Source: Amycolatopsis sp. 2-15
GTDB taxonomy: Bacteria; Actinomycetota; Actinomycetes; Mycobacteriales; Pseudonocardiaceae
Direction: 5' to 3'
Assembly: GCF_030285625.1 (NCBI RefSeq)
Contig: NZ_CP127294.1
Location: forward strand, 6,418,001 to 6,482,000
DNA: 64,000 nt
The translations under genes were made by a program, and so were the position numbers. Under the pieces are notes generated by a model. The model searched no databases and was not told the DNA's origin. It saw only the letters and a list, made by a program, of their open reading frames with translations. Each line of letters opens with the position of its first letter. Positions within the stretch are counted from its first letter, which is position 1. Below are positions 48,639 through 56,433 of this stretch, in pieces.

Positions 48639-49153
48639 AACACCGTCTGCTCACCCTTGCTGCACGTCGTGCCGCCCTGCGCCGCCGGCGGGCCCGAGGT
48701 GCACAGCCAGCCCGACACGGTGTCGTTCACGGCGTCGTTGGACCCCGTGCCCTGCCGGCCGGCGATCTTCGCGTGGAAGTCGCGCACGAGCGCCATCGCC
48801 TCGGCGCAGGGCACCCCGCCGGCCCGGCTGTCGAACACGTAGAGGGTCAGCCCGCTCGCGGCCGTCACGGTGCCGCAGGACCCCGGAACCGCCGAGGTGG
48901 TGCTCGGGGCCTTCGGGTGCGTGCTCGGGGGCGCCTGCGTGGTTTCAGGAGGCGGGGGAGGAATCGGGTGCGTCGACGAGGTCGTCGGCGGCGCCGTGGT
49001 CGCGGAGGGTGGTGGCGGTACCGCCGCGCGGGGCTCGGGTTCGCCCGAACAGGCGGCGAGCGCCGGCAGTACGAGCCAGGCCGCGAGCAGCGGCCGCCAG
49101 GCGGGCTTCGACGGGGGCACCGGGGTCCTTTCGCCAGGGGTCCTCTCCGGCAT
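48614..49153 (-). CDS. Secreted lipoprotein, unknown function
   Basis: A 179-aa protein with N-terminal signal and lipobox LAAC (cysteine near residue 35), a Pro/Thr-rich spacer of about 50 residues, then a small C-terminal domain with four cysteines (SCGTVTAASGLTLYVF, PCAEAMALVRDFHAKIAG, WLCTSG, TTCSKG) that may form disulfides. I recognise no named family; it is typical of actinobacterial surface lipoproteins. The gap from 49154 to 49443 shows no further gene. Confidence 0.8.
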   Translation of the reverse strand: MPERTPGERTPVPPSKPAWRPLLAAWLVLPALAACSGEPEPRAAVPPPPSATTAPPTTSSTHPIPPPPPETTQAPPSTHPKAPSTTSAVPGSCGTVTAASGLTLYVFDSRAGGVPCAEAMALVRDFHAKIAGRQGTGSNDAVNDTVSGWLCTSGPPAAQGGTTCSKGEQTVFAAVVPSE

Positions 49154-49443
49154 TCTGGCCCGCCGCCGGCGCTGTGACCCGCACCGACACCCGGCGCGGC
49201 GGGCGGAGGTTACCGGAACCGGGGCTTCCGCCTCGGTGGGCTCCCCCAGTGGCGAGTCTATTGTGGACGGTTAAGCTGGTGTTAACGCACTGATACAGCG
49301 CGAATTCCTTCCTCACCGATCGGACGAATCTTCGCCGCGGTCGTTAACGTTCGCCGCCTTCGGACCGAAATACGTGAGGAGCGCCCAGCGCGTTCCCGTC
49401 CCCGATCACCCGCCGACCCCGAGAGACAAGAGCACCGCACAGC

Positions 49444-49689
49444 ATGACCACCGAAACGGCCACCGAGCCCGGCACCCCGTCAGCCTCCGACCTCACCGAC
49501 CCGACCGCGCGGCCCACCACGCCGCCCACGACGCCCTGCAGCGTCGTGTGGTGCTGCGGCCGCCCGTACGTCCTCGAAGGCCGAGCCGGCCGCGCCCGCT
49601 GGGTCGGCAACGACGACCGCGGCCGCCCCGAGCGCCTCAGCAACGCCGAGCTGCAGCGCCGCGGCTGGAGCCACCGCCGCGCCGGCTGA
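49444..49689 (+). CDS. Small hypothetical protein
   Basis: An 81-aa frame with a Thr/Pro-rich N-terminus and CSVVWCCGRPYVLEGRAGRA in the middle, then a basic tail. The three close cysteines might bind metal. The ribosome site is weak and I know no family, so it is only a moderately supported gene. About 230 nt without features separate it from the next gene. Confidence 0.45.
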   Translation: MTTETATEPGTPSASDLTDPTARPTTPPTTPCSVVWCCGRPYVLEGRAGRARWVGNDDRGRPERLSNAELQRRGWSHRRAG

Positions 49690-49916
49690 CCGCCGCCGTA
49701 CCGTTTCCCGCCGACCGCTTCGAAGCTCGTGTGCGAGAGCGCGCGGCTTCGAGGCCCGGCAGCGCTTCCGCTCGCTGCGTTCCCCCTTGCTTTTCAACCC
49801 CTCTTCCATGCCGCTTTTCCAACCCCAGCTCCGCGGTCGGGTCGCGCGCCACGAACCCGCGACCCGACCGCGTGACCACCGGCGTCGGTGCCGGTCCGCA
49901 CCTCTAGGCTGAGCGA

Positions 49917-50510
49917 GTGACCACGGTCCCCGAGCCCAAGACGGAGCCTTCCCTGCTGCGGCAGGCGTTCAACGTCCCCAACCTCCTGTCGCTGCTGCGG
50001 CTCGCGGGCGTGCCCGTGTTCCTCTGGCTGCTGCTCGGCCCGAAAGAGGACGGCTGGGCGCTCGCGCTGCTCGTCTTCTCGGCGCTGACCGACTGGCTCG
50101 ACGGCAAGCTCGCCCGCTGGCTCGACCAGATGTCGCGGCTGGGCCAGCTGCTCGACCCCGCCGCCGACCGGCTCTACATTCTCGCGACGCTCGTCGCGTT
50201 CCTCATCCGCGACATCATCCCGTGGTGGGTCGTCGTGCCGCTCGTGTTGCGCGAGGTCGTGCTCGCGGTCTGCGTGCTCGTGCTGCGCCGCGGCGGGTTC
50301 GCGCCGCCCGAGGTGACCTACATCGGCAAGGGCGCGACCTTCGTGCTCATGTACGCCTTCCCGTTCCTGCTGCTCACGCAGGGCGGCTCGACCGTGGCCG
50401 TGGTGGCCCGGCCGATCGCCTACGCCTTCATGGTCTGGGGCGGGGTGCTCTACGTCTGGTCCGGCGCGCTCTACGTCGTGCAGGTGGTGCGCGCGCTTCG
50501 CAGCCGGTGA
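49917..50510 (+). CDS. CDP-alcohol phosphatidyltransferase family (PgsA/Cls-like)
   Basis: A 197-aa membrane enzyme with about five to six helices. The full catalytic motif is present: D59-x2-D62-G63-x2-A66-R67-x8-G76-x3-D80-x3-D84, where aspartates hold two metal ions. It joins an alcohol phosphate (glycerol-3-phosphate, phosphatidylglycerol or inositol phosphate) to CDP-diacylglycerol; which one is not decided by sequence. It precedes gcvH by 46 nt, the same order as in mycobacteria (Rv1822-1826 region). Confidence 0.9.
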   Translation: MTTVPEPKTEPSLLRQAFNVPNLLSLLRLAGVPVFLWLLLGPKEDGWALALLVFSALTDWLDGKLARWLDQMSRLGQLLDPAADRLYILATLVAFLIRDIIPWWVVVPLVLREVVLAVCVLVLRRGGFAPPEVTYIGKGATFVLMYAFPFLLLTQGGSTVAVVARPIAYAFMVWGGVLYVWSGALYVVQVVRALRSR

Positions 50511-50556
50511 TGGAAGACTGCCCGCGACGAAGTCGGTTCGAGAAAGGGGAGGGGCG

Positions 50557-50940
50557 TTGACCACTCCAGAAGAGCTGCGTTACACCGAGGAACACGAGTG
50601 GGTGGCCACGCGTGAGGGTGCGCTGGTCCGCGTGGGCATCACGGAGTACGCCCAGGACCAGCTCGGCGACGTGGTGTTCGTCGACCTGCCCGAGGTCGGC
50701 AAGCACGTCGACGCGGGCGACGTCTTCGGCGAGGTGGAGTCCACCAAGAGCGTCTCGGAGCTGTTCGCGCCGGTCGACGGCGAGATCGTCGCGGTGAACG
50801 CCGCGGTCTCCGATTCGCCCGAGCTGATCAACTCCGACCCGTACGGCGAGGGCTGGCTCGTGGAGATCCGCCTCGACGACCCCGCGGGGCTCGACGCCCT
50901 GCTCGAAGCCGAGGCGTACCAGGCGCTCATCACCGGCTGA
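50557..50940 (+). CDS. gcvH: Glycine cleavage system H protein
   Basis: A 127-aa lipoyl carrier. The lipoyl lysine is K64 in GEVESTKSVSELFAPVDGEI. It shuttles the aminomethyl group between the P, T and L proteins of glycine cleavage. The TTG start is supported by GGGGAGGGG. The usual neighbours gcvP and gcvT are absent. It heads the conserved actinobacterial block gcvH-garA-ftsR-BFN-MerR. Confidence 0.97.
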   Translation: MTTPEELRYTEEHEWVATREGALVRVGITEYAQDQLGDVVFVDLPEVGKHVDAGDVFGEVESTKSVSELFAPVDGEIVAVNAAVSDSPELINSDPYGEGWLVEIRLDDPAGLDALLEAEAYQALITG

Positions 50941-50944
50941 GGTG

Positions 50945-51002
50945 GGTTCGGCCTGGCCCGGGGGTTCCGCCCGCGCAAGGGGGAGCCCCGGGGTTCCGAA
51001 CC
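50945..51002 (+). terminator. Terminator after gcvH
   Basis: GGTTCGG (50945-50951) pairs with CCGAACC (50996-51002), and inside it CCCGGGG pairs with CCCCGGG. The long hairpin starts just after the gcvH stop. Confidence 0.6.
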
Positions 51003-51073
51003 GATCAGGCACGGTACGTTGGCAGCTACACGTTCTTGGTCATAGGCAACATTGTGTGTAGAGGAGAGCTCAG

Positions 51074-51541
51074 GTGAGCACGAACGACGGGCCCGGCGTT
51101 CCCCCGGAGCAGTCTCCGGAGCGGACCTCTGTCTTCCGGGCCGACTTCCTGGCCGATGTCGAAGGCCAGGAGTCCGCGCCGGCTGCCGAGGCACCGGTCC
51201 AGGGCGTCGACGCCCTGCCCCCGGGTTCCGCCCTCCTGGTCGTGAAGCGGGGCCCCAACGCGGGCTCGCGCTTCCTGCTGGACCGCGACACCACGAGCGC
51301 GGGCCGGCACCCCGACAGCGACATCTTCCTCGACGACGTCACCGTTTCCCGCCGGCACGCCGAGTTCCGGCGTGAGGGCGGGGAGTTCGTGGTGATCGAC
51401 GTCGGCAGCCTGAACGGCACCTACGTCAACCGCGAGCCGGTCGACCAGGCCGTGCTGGCCGGCGGCGACGAGGTGCAGATCGGGAAGTTCCGCCTCGTCT
51501 TCCTGACGGGCCCGGGGCACGGGGGCCAGGGGGCACAGTGA
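51074..51541 (+). CDS. garA: FHA-domain metabolic regulator GarA/OdhI
   Basis: A 155-aa protein with a short N-terminal tail ending in ERTSVFRADFL and an FHA domain (GRHPDSDIFLDDVTVSRRHA near residues 76-95, then SLNGTYVN). GarA inhibits 2-oxoglutarate dehydrogenase and NAD-glutamate dehydrogenase unless its tail is phosphorylated. The usual ETTS motif is ERTS here, so one of two adjacent acceptor threonines is missing and only T18 remains. It overlaps ftsR by GTGA. Confidence 0.95.
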   Translation: MSTNDGPGVPPEQSPERTSVFRADFLADVEGQESAPAAEAPVQGVDALPPGSALLVVKRGPNAGSRFLLDRDTTSAGRHPDSDIFLDDVTVSRRHAEFRREGGEFVVIDVGSLNGTYVNREPVDQAVLAGGDEVQIGKFRLVFLTGPGHGGQGAQ

Positions 51542-52296
51542 CGGCGGCCGGGCAGCCCGGTCGTTCGGAGGCCCGGCGCGACGGGTTGAGCATCGGGGCG
51601 GTCCTGGCGCAGCTGCGCGGCGACTTCCCCGATGTCACCATTTCCAAAATCCGGTTCCTCGAAGCGGAAGGCCTGGTCCGGCCGGGCCGCACGCCCTCGG
51701 GGTACCGGCAGTTCGCCCCGGCGGACGTGGAGCGGCTTCGCTTCGTGCTGTCCGCGCAGCGGGACCACTACCTCCCGCTCAAGGTCATCAAGGAACAGCT
51801 GGACGCGGCGGACTCCGGAGCGGAGCCCGCCGCGCCCGCTCCGCGCCTGCCCCGGAAGCTGGTGTCGCTCGACCCGGCCGACACCGGCGGGTTGCCCGAC
51901 GCCGACGACTTCGAGACCGGTCCCGAGCTCCGGCTGACGCAGGAGGAGCTGCTGGCGCAAGCCGGCATCACCGCCGCGACGCTCACCGAGCTGCAGCAGT
52001 ACGGGCTCGTGCGACCGGGCGCGGCGGGTTTCTTCGGCCCCGACGCGGTGCTGATCGCGCGCACGGTGAAGGCGATGACCGAATTCGGTATCGAGCCGAG
52101 ACATCTGCGTGCCTTCCGCGCCGCGGCCGACCGCGAAGTCGGCCTGCTGGAGCAGATCGTGACCCCCGTGTATCGCCACCGTGACGCGGACGCGAAAGCG
52201 AGGGCCGACGAGGTGGTCCGGGAGCTGTCCGCGCTGTCCGTCACGCTCCATACGCTCCTCGTGAAAGCGGGGATTCGGGGAGTCACCGGTGGTTGA
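51538..52296 (+). CDS. ftsR: MerR-family regulator FtsR
   Basis: A 252-aa MerR-type protein: SIGAVLAQLRGDFPDVTISK, then IRFLEAEGLVRPGRTPSGYR with the recognition helix and wing. This family (Rv1828; FtsR in Corynebacterium) activates ftsZ expression. The long C-terminal part (about residues 130-252) is an extra helical domain typical of this branch. GTG start coupled to garA. Confidence 0.93.
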   Translation: MTAAGQPGRSEARRDGLSIGAVLAQLRGDFPDVTISKIRFLEAEGLVRPGRTPSGYRQFAPADVERLRFVLSAQRDHYLPLKVIKEQLDAADSGAEPAAPAPRLPRKLVSLDPADTGGLPDADDFETGPELRLTQEELLAQAGITAATLTELQQYGLVRPGAAGFFGPDAVLIARTVKAMTEFGIEPRHLRAFRAAADREVGLLEQIVTPVYRHRDADAKARADEVVRELSALSVTLHTLLVKAGIRGVTGG

Positions 52297-52514
52297 ACCG
52301 GACGTAACGGGCTGAACACCGGTGTGCGTCACATGTCAATGACTGAATGTTCGGCACCGTATGCCGTACCGTGAGAGACGGTTTGCGGTGCAGCGAACCG
52401 AGAATGTCCACCACTAGCGAGCACAGCGCCCGGATGACGGGTAGCGTCGAACCCAACGGCGCGAGTACGTCGCAAGCGCTGCAGCCCGTGTGCACGAGAG
52501 GGAGGCGAAACCCG

Positions 52515-52988
52515 ATGAGCGAGATGCGCGTCGTCGGTGTGCGGGTGGAGCTGCCCGCCAATCAGCCGATCTTGTTGCTGCGGGAAACCGAGGGCGAGCG
52601 CTACCTGCCGATCTGGATCGGCTCGGTCGAGGCCACCGCCATCGCTTTGGAGCAGCAGGGAGTACGACCCGCCCGGCCGCTGACCCACGACCTCCTCAAA
52701 GAGGTCATCGGGGCGCTCGGCCGCGAGCTGGAGCAGGTCGTGATCACGGACCTGAAGGAAGGCACCTTCTTCGCCGAGCTCGTCTTCGACGGGGACATCC
52801 GGGTGTCCGCGCGCCCCAGCGACTCGGTCGCCCTGGCGCTGCGGATCGGGGTCCCCATCCACGCCGTGGACGCGGTGCTGGAGGAGGCGGGCCTGATCAT
52901 CCCGGACGAGCAGGAGGACGAGGTCGAGAAGTTCCGCGAGTTCCTCGACTCCGTGTCCCCCGAAGACTTCCGCGGCGCCGACACCTGA
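52515..52988 (+). CDS. Bifunctional nuclease (BFN, DUF151) domain protein
   Basis: A 157-aa BFN-family protein (Rv1829 type): MRVVGVRVELPANQPILLLR, YLPIWIGSVEATAIALEQQG, SARPSDSVALALRIGVPI. The family was named for plant nucleases, but the bacterial role is unsettled. The ATG has GAGAGGGAGG upstream. The 218-nt gap before it probably holds its promoter. Confidence 0.93.
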   Translation: MSEMRVVGVRVELPANQPILLLRETEGERYLPIWIGSVEATAIALEQQGVRPARPLTHDLLKEVIGALGRELEQVVITDLKEGTFFAELVFDGDIRVSARPSDSVALALRIGVPIHAVDAVLEEAGLIIPDEQEDEVEKFREFLDSVSPEDFRGADT

Positions 52989-53034
52989 GCCGCCGGTGGC
53001 GGGAACGCGGTCGCGCACCACGTTCCCGCCCGGT

Positions 53035-53670
53035 TCACCGCTTCGGAGCAGTCGCCCTCTCGAAGAGGTCGGCGATTTCCCGTCCGTAGCGGTCGAGGTC
53101 GGTCGACGGGTCGGCCGCGTAGGCCGCCCCCACCCCGTCGATGGCCTGCGCGATCGACATCGCCATCACCTCCGGCGCGAACTCGCCGAACACCCCCTCG
53201 TCCTGCCCCTGCTTGAGCTGGCGCTGCACGCCGCCCACCCGCAGCTGGCCCACGAGCACCGAGGTCATCGCCCAGCCGTCCGCGTCGTCGGCGTTCGCCG
53301 AGAGCTCCGCGAGCACCCGGACGCATTCCGGGTAGTCGCGCAGGAACGCCACCGACGTCTCGATGTGGGCCCGCAGGTTGCCCGGCCGGTCGCCGGGGTC
53401 GAGGCCCTTGCTGCGCTCCTGCAGGAACATCGCCTTCGTCTCGGACACCGTGCTCGGCACGGCCTGCATGAGCCCGGCCTTGTTCGTGAAGTGGTAGGAG
53501 ATCATGCGCGTGCTGCTCAGCCCCGCGCGTTCCTTGATCTTGGCGAACGTGGTGCGCGCGTAGCCGTGCTCGGCGATCGTGGCGATGGTCGCCGCGATGA
53601 TCTGCGCCCGGGTTGTCGCCTCCGTGACGCTCAGCCCGAGCTCTGCTTGCGTGTCGAAGTTTACTCGCAT
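53035..53670 (-). CDS. TetR-family regulator inserted in the gcvH-MerR block
   Basis: A 211-aa repressor with HTH TRAQIIAATIATIAEHGYAR and TTFAKIKERAGLSSTRMISY (about residues 20-60) and an acidic C-terminal ligand domain. It points against its neighbours and interrupts a gene order that is uninterrupted in mycobacteria (BFN directly followed by MerR). Two palindromes at its start suggest autoregulation; one covers the ATG. A target gene other than itself is not evident. Confidence 0.9.
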   Translation of the reverse strand: MRVNFDTQAELGLSVTEATTRAQIIAATIATIAEHGYARTTFAKIKERAGLSSTRMISYHFTNKAGLMQAVPSTVSETKAMFLQERSKGLDPGDRPGNLRAHIETSVAFLRDYPECVRVLAELSANADDADGWAMTSVLVGQLRVGGVQRQLKQGQDEGVFGEFAPEVMAMSIAQAIDGVGAAYAADPSTDLDRYGREIADLFERATAPKR

Positions 53671-53695
53671 GAGTAATAAATTACTCAGCTGAGTA
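53662..53695. promoter_or_regulatory. Twin TetR operators
   Basis: TACTCAGCTGAGTA (53682-53695) is a perfect 14-bp palindrome. TACTCGCATGAGTA (53662-53675) is a half-perfect copy overlapping the TetR start codon. The centres are 20 bp apart, two helical turns. Confidence 0.8.
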
Positions 53696-53925
53696 AAAAG
53701 TGTCAAACCGTACGGCGAACGGACTAAAGCCTCAAGACCAGCTTGAGGTGCGCCGCGCGTCGCGTTGACCGGCTCGCGGCGCGGCCTTACCGTCGAAGGC
53801 GGTAAATCGCCACGATGTGATTCTCCGACCGGAGCACGATCGTGGCGGTTCTCCCCGGCCGATCCCGCTCCTGGGCTCGACCGGTGTCGTTCGCCGGCCG
53901 CCAGGTCGGGCGAAGGGAGGCTTGC

Positions 53926-54507
53926 GTGGTCGAGGCTGGTAGTCCGGAGAGGCCGCCCGTTCGTGCCGCCGATGGCGAGCAGGGTGAGCTGTTCCCCGAC
54001 GCCTCCCTTCCGGATGAGCTCGTCGGCTACCGCGGCCCCGCCGCGTGCCAGATCGCGGGGATCACATACCGCCAGCTCGACTACTGGGCCCGGACGAAGC
54101 TGGTCGCGCCGAGCATCCGCACCGCGCACGGTTCGGGCTCGCAGCGGCTGTACTCGTTCAAGGACATCCTGGTCCTGAAGGTCGTGAAGCGGCTGCTGGA
54201 CACCGGGGTCTCGCTGCACAACATCCGGGTCGCGGTGGAGCACCTGCGCGTGCGCGGCGTGCGCGACCTCGCGAAGGTCACCCTGTTCTCGGACGGCACC
54301 ACGGTGTACGAGTGCACCTCGCCGGAGGAGATCGTGGATCTGCTCCAGGGCGGGCAGGGCGTGTTCGGCATCGCCGTGAGCGGTGCGATGCAGGAGATCA
54401 GCGGCACGATCCACGAGTTCCCCGCCGAACGCGCCGACGGCGGCGTGATCGAATCGGTCGTCCCGGACGAGCTCACCCAGCGCCGCAACTCCCGCCGCAC
54501 CGGGTGA
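53926..54507 (+). CDS. MerR-family regulator (Rv1830 type)
   Basis: A 193-aa protein with MerR HTH AACQIAGITYRQLDYWARTK (near residue 45), GSGSQRLYSFKDILVLKVVK, then an effector-like C-terminal half. It corresponds to the second MerR gene of the conserved actinobacterial block. GTG at 53926 is chosen for AAGGGAGG five bases before it; a longer frame lacks a ribosome site. It ends 48 nt before the glycine riboswitch. Confidence 0.93.
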   Translation: MVEAGSPERPPVRAADGEQGELFPDASLPDELVGYRGPAACQIAGITYRQLDYWARTKLVAPSIRTAHGSGSQRLYSFKDILVLKVVKRLLDTGVSLHNIRVAVEHLRVRGVRDLAKVTLFSDGTTVYECTSPEEIVDLLQGGQGVFGIAVSGAMQEISGTIHEFPAERADGGVIESVVPDELTQRRNSRRTG

Positions 54508-54554
54508 TCACCGCCCGCGAGGACAAGGTATTCTGACTGCGCGGTCGACGAACC

Positions 54555-54765
54555 CGCGCGGGAGAGACCGAGCCGGCATCCACGAGCTCGGCGCCGAAGG
54601 AGCAAGTCCTCCCCGGAACCTCTCAGGCACCCTGGACCGCGCGGACGAGACGCCTCTGGAAAGTGGGCCCGCTGGACACCACCAGCCGGTTCCGCCGACG
54701 GTGCAAACCCGGGTATCCACGCGGGTGAAACTCTCAGGCGCCCCACGGGGTACGGACAGAGTGGG
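54555..54765 (+). promoter_or_regulatory. Tandem glycine riboswitch
   Basis: Two glycine aptamers are recognisable. The first has GGGAGAGACC (54560), GCCGAAGGAGCAA (54593) and CTCTCAGGCACC (54620). The second has GCCGACGGTGCAA (54694), CTCTCAGGCGCC (54732) and GGACAGAG (54754). These are the hallmark core strings of the gcvT-type riboswitch. A possible -10 (TATTCT, 54529) precedes it. It normally controls gcvT or gcvP. Here no glycine gene follows; the next gene downstream is on the other strand. Confidence 0.88.
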
Positions 54766-54773
54766 GAGGACCT

Positions 54774-54802
54774 CGGCCCCGGTGCTCACCGGGCCGGGGC
54801 CG
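54774..54802 (+). terminator. Expression-platform hairpin of the riboswitch
   Basis: CGGCCCCGG (54774-54782) pairs exactly with CCGGGGCCG (54794-54802). Inside it CCGGTG and CACCGG give an alternative stem. The position right after the second aptamer suits a ligand-controlled terminator. From here to 54986 I see no gene on the plus strand. Confidence 0.6.
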
Positions 54803-54986
54803 GATGGTTCAGACCTCCGGAGCACGAGCTTTCCCGGCGGCCTTCGTAGTGGTCCGGACCTCGTGCGACCGCCGGATTTCCCGCCGCGGACACGCCGTTC
54901 CGGTGAGCGACGCCCCATCGGTCGTCCACTGTGGAGCAACGGCGGACCCGGTCGATCGCGAGCCCGCCGCACTCCCGCCCGCGACC

Positions 54987-55349
54987 TCAGCCCGGGATCT
55001 TGTCCAGGAACCCGTGCACCTTGGCGATCCGGCCGTCGGTCAGTTCGACGACGTCGAACCCGATGGCCAGCGGCTCGTCGGCGCCCGGCGCCGTGAGGTA
55101 CCACTGGAACCGCGCCAGGTCGTGGTGGGCGTCGGGGGCCTTCGGCAGGCTGAAGGTCAGCCCGGCGAACTGCGCCTGCGCGCCGCCGATGAACCCGTCG
55201 ATGCCGTCGTGGCCGGTCACCGAGCCCAGGGGATCGGTCATGGACGCGTCGGGGGTGAAAACCTCGGCGACGAGGGCGCGCCGGCGCTCGGCGTCGGTCT
55301 CGTTCCAGATCGCGATGTACTGCTCGACAGTGCTCGTCACGTCGGACAC
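54987..55349 (-). CDS. SnoaL-like (NTF2-fold) protein
   Basis: A 120-aa protein: VEQYIAIWNETDAERRRALV, ASMTDPLGSVTGHDGIDGFI, AIGFDVVELTDGRIAKVHGF, the NTF2-like pattern of SnoaL polyketide cyclases and limonene-epoxide hydrolases. Substrate unknown. GTG at 55349 is chosen for GGGAGC upstream; a longer frame adds Arg-rich residues. It is divergent from the XRE regulator, with paired operators between. Confidence 0.85.
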   Translation of the reverse strand: MSDVTSTVEQYIAIWNETDAERRRALVAEVFTPDASMTDPLGSVTGHDGIDGFIGGAQAQFAGLTFSLPKAPDAHHDLARFQWYLTAPGADEPLAIGFDVVELTDGRIAKVHGFLDKIPG

Positions 55350-55430
55350 GGGGAAGCTCCCTTTGCTTGGCGGACAACGAGTTCGCCGTCCTGATGCCAC
55401 CAAGACTGCTGCGCCGGGCGCGGTTCGTCG

Positions 55431-55494
55431 ATTACGCCGGAGGTAACGGCCCCACCCGGCCCACGCCGCCTCCGGCGATTACCCGCGAGGTAAT
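55431..55494. promoter_or_regulatory. Paired operators of the MmyB-type regulator
   Basis: ATTACCCGCGAGGTAAT (55478-55494) has perfect 6-bp arms; ATTACGCCGGAGGTAAC (55431-55447) is a near copy. Both lie between the divergent SnoaL and regulator genes, 47 bp apart. Confidence 0.72.
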
Positions 55495-55529
55495 GGCCTG
55501 AGCGCGGCCGGCCCCGTAGCGTCGGGGGC

Positions 55530-56339
55530 GTGACGACTTCGGTGAAAGCCCCTGCGCGGCGCGCGGTCGGCGAGCTTCTGCGGGAGTGGCGCGACCGGCG
55601 CCGCATCAGCCAGCTCGACCTCGCGATCGCCGCGGACATCTCCACCCGGCACCTGAGCTTCGTCGAAACCGGCCGCTCGAAACCGAGCCGCGAGATGGTG
55701 CTGCGCCTCGGCGAGCACCTCGAAGTGCCGCTGCGCGAACGCAACCGCCTGCTGCTGGCCGCCGGCTACGCCCCCGCGTACGGCGAGACCGAGCTGGGCG
55801 CGCCGGAACTGACGGCCGTGCGCGACGCCGTCCGCCAGCTGCTCACCGGCCACGAGCCGTACCCCGCGGCCGTGGTCGACCGCGGCTGGAACCTCGTCGA
55901 CGCCAACGCGAGCCTCGGCGTGCTGGTCGCGGGCGTGGCGCCGGACCTGCTGGCACCGCCCGCGAACGTCCTGCGCGCGACCCTGCACCCCGACGGCATG
56001 GCCCCGAACGTGCTGAATCTGGGGGAGTGGCGGGCCCACCTGCTGGGCCGCCTGCGCCGCCAGGTCGAGCAGACGGCCGACGCCGGGCTCGCCGAGCTGC
56101 TGGCCGAACTGCGGGAGTACCCGTGCGACCAGCCGGTGCCCGAGGTCGAGGTGCCCGGACCGGGCGACATCTTCGTCCCGCTGCGCTACCTCCACCGGGG
56201 CACGGAGCTCACGTTCTTCAGCACGGTCGCGACGTTCGGCACCCCGCTCGACGTCACGGTCGCCGAGCTGGTCATCGAGTCCTTCTACCCGGCGAACCCG
56301 GAAACGGCCGAGTACCTGCGGGCCCGGGCGAGTGCCTGA
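55530..56339 (+). CDS. XRE-family regulator with MmyB-like ligand domain
   Basis: A 269-aa protein. The N-terminal HTH reads RRRISQLDLAIAADISTRHL with SFVETGRSKPSREMVLRL; the MmyB-type sensor half follows (YPAAVVDRGWNLVDANASLG, YPANPETAEYLRARA at the end). Members often sit divergent from a single enzyme gene they control, here the SnoaL-like gene. Effector unknown; some relatives bind fatty acids. Confidence 0.92.
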   Translation: MTTSVKAPARRAVGELLREWRDRRRISQLDLAIAADISTRHLSFVETGRSKPSREMVLRLGEHLEVPLRERNRLLLAAGYAPAYGETELGAPELTAVRDAVRQLLTGHEPYPAAVVDRGWNLVDANASLGVLVAGVAPDLLAPPANVLRATLHPDGMAPNVLNLGEWRAHLLGRLRRQVEQTADAGLAELLAELREYPCDQPVPEVEVPGPGDIFVPLRYLHRGTELTFFSTVATFGTPLDVTVAELVIESFYPANPETAEYLRARASA

Positions 56340-56433
56340 CCCGATCGTGCGGCGGGGTGACGAGCCCAGGGGCCACGGGAGTGGAAGGATCGGGAGAGGT
56401 CACCCCAGGACACCGCAGTGAGGATCCGCCTTC

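Noticed and set aside
49154..49443. Gap searched for RNA genes
   Set aside because: No tRNA, riboswitch or strong hairpin recognised.
54804..55394. Plus-strand frame after the glycine riboswitch, considered as its target gene
   Set aside because: No resemblance to GcvP, GcvT or a transporter, and it overlaps the SnoaL-like gene on the other strand.
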